This document shows, piece after piece, positions 60,602 to 64,000 of a DNA stretch of 64,000 nt. Every line of letters begins with the position of its first letter. Position 1 is the stretch's first letter. The stretch covers positions 1,825,001-1,889,000 of the forward strand of contig NZ_CP092473.1 of assembly GCF_014287515.2 (NCBI RefSeq), in the 5' to 3' direction. Source of the stretch: Roseburia rectibacter. Its GTDB lineage: Bacteria > Bacillota > Clostridia > Lachnospirales > Lachnospiraceae. Under the pieces are notes generated by a model. It was given only the letters and a program-made list of their open reading frames with translations. It made no database searches and was not told where the DNA came from. The translations under genes and the position numbers were made by a program.

Positions 60602-62278
60602 ATGGCAGACAGCATCAGAAGAGGTATCCGGAGTTTTTTGCAGATTGAACCTGCACAGCAGAATGTAATCATGATCACAGAGCAGCTTGATTTTAATGCA
60701 AATGCTGCAAAGAACCGTATCTGGTATCGTGGAAACGCAGATGAACTCAGCCAGTTGTATAAGAATCTTCCGGGAGAGGGAAACAGGACGCGTTTCTGGG
60801 CGGTGGTTCCGACGGTTGGCATGGAGATAGAGAAGAATCACACCGGCATACCGGGAATCATTGTGGATACACTGGCAGCGATTGTTGTATCAGATATGAA
60901 CGGCATAGAAATCCAGGGCAAGTATCAGAGCATCTGGGATGATATTGCAAAGGACAACCATTTTGAGGAACTGATAGAGGATGCAGTTGCAGAAACACTT
61001 GTGGTTGGAGATGGAGCATTCCGGATCAGTTTTGACCCGGAACTGTCACAGTTTCCGATTCTGGAATTTGTTCCGGGCGATCAGGTGGAATATGTATACA
61101 GCAGAAACCGGCTGAAAGAAATCATATTCCGGACAGATTATTTTTATAATAGTCAGAAATATACGCTGGAAGAAACTTATGGAAGAAAGTACATACGCAG
61201 TACACTCTTGCATGGCGGTAAGGAACTGCCGCTGAATTATATCCCGGATACCGCAAATCTTAAGCCGGTGATCACATGGCAGGATGATTTTATGATGGCA
61301 GTGCCATTTAAGGTATTTAAGAGCAGCCGGTATAAAAACCGTGGCGGCTCTATTTTTGACAAGAAAGCAGACAGTTTTGACAACCTGGATGAGTGCTGGT
61401 CACAGTGGATGGATGCACTCAGAAAGGCAAGAAGCAAAGAATATATCCCAGAAGGTTTACTTCCGAGGAACCCCAATACAGGAGAGGTCTTAAAGCCGAA
61501 TGCATTTGATAATGCGTATATCCAGCGTGATATGAATATGTCAGAGGGTGCGGCGGCAAAAATTGATCTGGTACAGCCGACGATTCCGACAGACAGTTAT
61601 CTGGGGACTTATACCACGGCATTAGATCTTTGCCTGCAGGGTGTGATCTCACCGTCAACACTTGGGATTGATGTAAAAAAGCTGGATAACGCAGAGGCAC
61701 AGCGTGAGAAAGAGAAGGCAACGCTGTACACCAGAAATAAGATTGTGGATGCATTGCAGAATGTTCTTCCGCAGTTGGTAGATGCAGTATTGAAAGCCTA
61801 TGCAACGTGGAATAAACAGACAGTTGAGGACATTGATGCAGATATTCCATTTGGCGAGTATGCAAACCCGTCCTTTGAAAGCCAGGTAGAAACAGTATCA
61901 AAGGCAAGAACCGGGCAGATCATGTCGATTGAGGCATCGGTAGAAGAGTTGTATGGGGATTCCAGAGATGAACAGTGGAAGATGGAAGAGATTGCAAGGC
62001 TGAAAGCAGAACAGGGCATACAGGATGTAGAAGAGCCGGGGATAGATATGGATGTCCTTGACATAGAGGACGAGGACATGAAAGGAGATCCAACAGGTGA
62101 AAGTAAAAGTGATGAACCGGATATACCGGATGAGCAAAAAGGAGTATCAGGGACTGCTAAAGATAGCCAGTCAGCAGGTAAAGATGGGGATATACGCGAT
62201 AGAAAAGAACGATTACGCGGAACTCCGAAAGGATCTGTGCAGCAGAACAAAACTAAAGGAACTGACAAGACAGTATAA
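60602..62278 (+). CDS. Phage portal protein
   Basis: 558 residues, SPP1 gp6-like class. The dodecameric portal at the capsid vertex. The core contains LVVGDGAFRISFDPE and DLCLQGVISPSTLGIDVKKLDNAEAQREKEK. The last 60 or so residues are low-complexity Asp/Glu/Ser/Lys (from about 500) and are read in a second frame by the overlapping gene at 62097. ATG 60602 follows AAGGTGG and sits one base after the terL stop. Confidence 0.93.
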   Translation: MADSIRRGIRSFLQIEPAQQNVIMITEQLDFNANAAKNRIWYRGNADELSQLYKNLPGEGNRTRFWAVVPTVGMEIEKNHTGIPGIIVDTLAAIVVSDMNGIEIQGKYQSIWDDIAKDNHFEELIEDAVAETLVVGDGAFRISFDPELSQFPILEFVPGDQVEYVYSRNRLKEIIFRTDYFYNSQKYTLEETYGRKYIRSTLLHGGKELPLNYIPDTANLKPVITWQDDFMMAVPFKVFKSSRYKNRGGSIFDKKADSFDNLDECWSQWMDALRKARSKEYIPEGLLPRNPNTGEVLKPNAFDNAYIQRDMNMSEGAAAKIDLVQPTIPTDSYLGTYTTALDLCLQGVISPSTLGIDVKKLDNAEAQREKEKATLYTRNKIVDALQNVLPQLVDAVLKAYATWNKQTVEDIDADIPFGEYANPSFESQVETVSKARTGQIMSIEASVEELYGDSRDEQWKMEEIARLKAEQGIQDVEEPGIDMDVLDIEDEDMKGDPTGESKSDEPDIPDEQKGVSGTAKDSQSAGKDGDIRDRKERLRGTPKGSVQQNKTKGTDKTV

Positions 62279-62315
62279 ACAGCAGGGATTTAAGGTGTAC
62301 GCAAACGGCAGGTGA
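62097..62315 (+). CDS. Small protein overlapping the portal C-terminus
   Basis: 72 residues from GTG 62097, with AAAGGAG eight bases upstream inside the portal gene. The sequence MNRIYRMSKKEYQGLLKIAS...QQGFKVYANGR is ordered-looking, unlike the overlapped portal tail. It shares 182 bases with the portal gene in another frame and ends just before the minor-capsid gene. From memory, similar small proteins occur at this position in related phages. Function unknown. Confidence 0.7.
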   Translation: MKVKVMNRIYRMSKKEYQGLLKIASQQVKMGIYAIEKNDYAELRKDLCSRTKLKELTRQYKQQGFKVYANGR

Positions 62316-62319
62316 TTAT

Positions 62320-64000
62320 ATGGCAAAGATCAACGATGAATATGATATTGGTGCCGCATTTGCAGCAGTTGAAAATGAACTGATGGCGTCCATGATCCGG
62401 AATATGAAAAGACACCGTATCGAGGAAGTGGATGAAAAGAAAGAATGGGAAATGTGGCAGGCATTGCAGTTAAAATCTTTAGAGCAGTATAAGAAAGCAA
62501 ATGCGAAAAGATTTCAGAACCAGTTCCATGAGATCAACGGTCAGATAGAATCACTGCTGTATGCTGCAAAAGAACAGGGCGGCATGGAGCAGGAAATAAA
62601 GATCTTAAGGGCAATCAAAAAAGGATTCAAGCCGCCGAAACAGAGAACCGGATCCACAGCAACCACAGCAGAGTTCTTTAAGCTGAATGACAGGAAACTG
62701 GATGCTTTAATCAAAGCGACACAGAATGATCTGAAAAAGGCAGAAACAGCAGTACTCCGTATGGCAAATGACCAGTACCGCAAGATTATATTCAATGCAC
62801 AGGTATACGCCAATACAGGGGCAGGAACCTATGAGAAAGCAGTAGATATGGCAACAAAGGATTTCTTAAGCCGTGGCATCAACTGCATTGAATATGCAAA
62901 CGGAGCACGCCACACGATAGCTGATTATGCATCCATGGCAATCAGGACTGCCAGTAAGCGTGCATACTTACAGGGCGAGGGGGAAATGCGAAAGGAATGG
63001 GGAATCTCAACGGTTATCATGAATAAGCGTGGAAACCCATGCCCGAAATGTCTTCCTTTTGTTGGAAAGATACTGATTGATGATGTGTGGAGCGGTGGAA
63101 AATCTTCCGATGGTCCTTATCCATTGATGTCATCGGCAATCGCAGCGGGACTTTATCATCCACGGTGCAAGGACAGCCATACAACATACTTTGAGGGAAT
63201 CAGCACACCGCCGGATAGTAAGTTTACCAGGCAGGAAGTGAAAGAGATTGCAGACAGCTATCGAGCAGAGCAGAAACAGCAGTATGCAAAACGGCAGGCG
63301 GACAGGTTTGGGAGACTGGCTGAGTATTCGTTGGATGAGGAGAATCAAAAGAAGTACCAAAAGAAAGAAAGGTTTTGGAAAAATGCAGCGAATGAATTAA
63401 AATATATCATTTCAGGTGGCGCAGAAAGACAAATAAGAGAATTTAATAACAGTTTAGATGATATATCAGATTTTAATGTACGGACACTGCTTTTTCAGTC
63501 GGGACAGCGAGTAAAAATAAAAACTTCTGAAAATAAAAAATCATATTTTGATCGTAATAAAAAAATTGTTTATCTCGCAAAATCTGTGGAAAAAGGAACT
63601 GTTGCACATGAATTGTTTCATGAAATAGATAACACATATCGAATTACGGAAAGTGGGATGTTGAAAGAAAACATTCAAAAAGATTATCAACGTCTGCAAT
63701 ATTTTTCATCTGGCTATGGAACTGATATAAAAAATATGTTATATTCAAAATATGAAGAGGCTTTTACCAATGGAAGAAACGGTATAAAATTAAGACCGGA
63801 GTATAGAGGAATATCTGATATTTTAAATGGAATGTCTGATGGAAAAATTAACTTAGGATATATTCATAGTAAGGAATATTGGAAAAGGGATAAAGCAGTA
63901 GAGTCAGAGACATGGGCGCAATTTGGTAGAATTTTATATGATCAAAATGAAGAGGTCCTAGATATGTTAAAATTTGTATGCCCTAATACATATGAAGAAG
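62320..64000 (+). CDS. Phage minor capsid (MuF-type) protein with C-terminal HExxH domain, incomplete
   Basis: 560 codons are seen without a stop. The N-terminal 170 residues are helical (portal-associated). The MuF/minor-capsid-2 core follows: NKRGNPCPKCLPFVGKI (Cys241, Cys244) and LYHPRCKDSHTTYFEG (His280, Cys283). After a Lys/Gln-rich linker (about 300-350) the DNA turns A/T-rich and a zincin-like domain appears: KKIVYLAKSVEKGTVAHELFHEID with His430, Glu431, His434, and an ESETWAQFGRIL helix (Glu at about 530) as possible third ligand. This is the layout of MuF-fused polymorphic toxins; the immunity gene would be outside the window. Confidence 0.85.
   Translation, partial: MAKINDEYDIGAAFAAVENELMASMIRNMKRHRIEEVDEKKEWEMWQALQLKSLEQYKKANAKRFQNQFHEINGQIESLLYAAKEQGGMEQEIKILRAIKKGFKPPKQRTGSTATTAEFFKLNDRKLDALIKATQNDLKKAETAVLRMANDQYRKIIFNAQVYANTGAGTYEKAVDMATKDFLSRGINCIEYANGARHTIADYASMAIRTASKRAYLQGEGEMRKEWGISTVIMNKRGNPCPKCLPFVGKILIDDVWSGGKSSDGPYPLMSSAIAAGLYHPRCKDSHTTYFEGISTPPDSKFTRQEVKEIADSYRAEQKQQYAKRQADRFGRLAEYSLDEENQKKYQKKERFWKNAANELKYIISGGAERQIREFNNSLDDISDFNVRTLLFQSGQRVKIKTSENKKSYFDRNKKIVYLAKSVEKGTVAHELFHEIDNTYRITESGMLKENIQKDYQRLQYFSSGYGTDIKNMLYSKYEEAFTNGRNGIKLRPEYRGISDILNGMSDGKINLGYIHSKEYWKRDKAVESETWAQFGRILYDQNEEVLDMLKFVCPNTYEE

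Larger units (their letters stand above)
39800..64000. mobile_element. Temperate tailed prophage integrated in cotJC (left part; continues past window)
   Basis: The content is a contiguous phage order: serine recombinase, repressor region with divergent promoters, early genes, ArpU-like activator, TerS, TerL, portal, minor capsid protein. No right attachment site is seen before 64000. The host cotJC gene is interrupted at the left edge. Confidence 0.92.

Overview
The window reads as a chromosomal segment of a spore-forming Lachnospiraceae bacterium, most likely of the Roseburia/Agathobacter group. The evidence is a Firmicute-type mother-cell sporulation operon (spoIIIAA-AH), a CIRCE-controlled groESL operon, a monomeric [FeFe]-hydrogenase, several protein families typical of that group (DUF6110, DUF5716/5717, DUF4317, Mbeg1-like) and moderate G+C. 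The genus assignment is an inference.

Region 1 (1-39.4 kb) is host backbone. In order it holds: the tail of a ROK protein facing nagB; argS; a secreted protein; the complete spoIIIA operon; deoB, prfC and trxA; and a DUF3783 gene. An 823-bp nested palindromic element with 16-bp terminal inverted repeats follows, then a short-chain dehydrogenase and a small par-like type I toxin-antitoxin locus. A metal-resistance cluster comes next: a CadC/ArsR repressor with its operator, an HMA chaperone, a CadA/ZntA-type ATPase, DUF6110 and a second, atypical P1B ATPase. Then come a truncated surface-protein remnant, a membrane-anchored protein, the hydrogenase followed by four 28-bp tandem repeats, and a group II intron sitting just behind its terminator. 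The rest is a HAD phosphatase, an Mbeg1-like lipase, groESL, a PLP aminotransferase (HisC/CobD-like), and a four-gene operon of unknown function (DUF5717, Hsp70/actin-like DUF5716, a TPR-like protein, a coiled-coil membrane protein).

Region 2 (from about 39.8 kb to the end of the window, continuing beyond it) is a temperate tailed prophage integrated inside the spore-coat manganese-catalase gene cotJC. Only the 3' part of cotJC is present at the left end. A large serine recombinase gene abuts the junction and has a sigma-E-like promoter, so the prophage looks like a sporulation intervening element comparable to skin (sigK) or SPbeta (spsM). The 5' part of cotJC should lie at the right attachment site outside the window.

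The prophage has a leftward module: recombinase, a Uma2-type nuclease-fold protein, an HsdR-N-like nuclease-fold protein, an ImmA/IrrE peptidase and a CI-like repressor. A divergent control region carries matching operators. The rightward early module contains a Cro-like protein, a SleB-like hydrolase, an HUH Rep-like protein, an RNase H-like protein, a PcfK/AcrIIA9-like protein with PcfJ, an HNH protein, a split adenine methyltransferase, DUF4317 and many small genes. An ArpU/RinA-like activator leads into the packaging module: TerS, TerL, portal (its tail overlapped by a second gene) and a minor-capsid MuF-type protein carrying a C-terminal HExxH metalloprotease-like domain, which is a likely polymorphic toxin. 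This last gene runs off the window.
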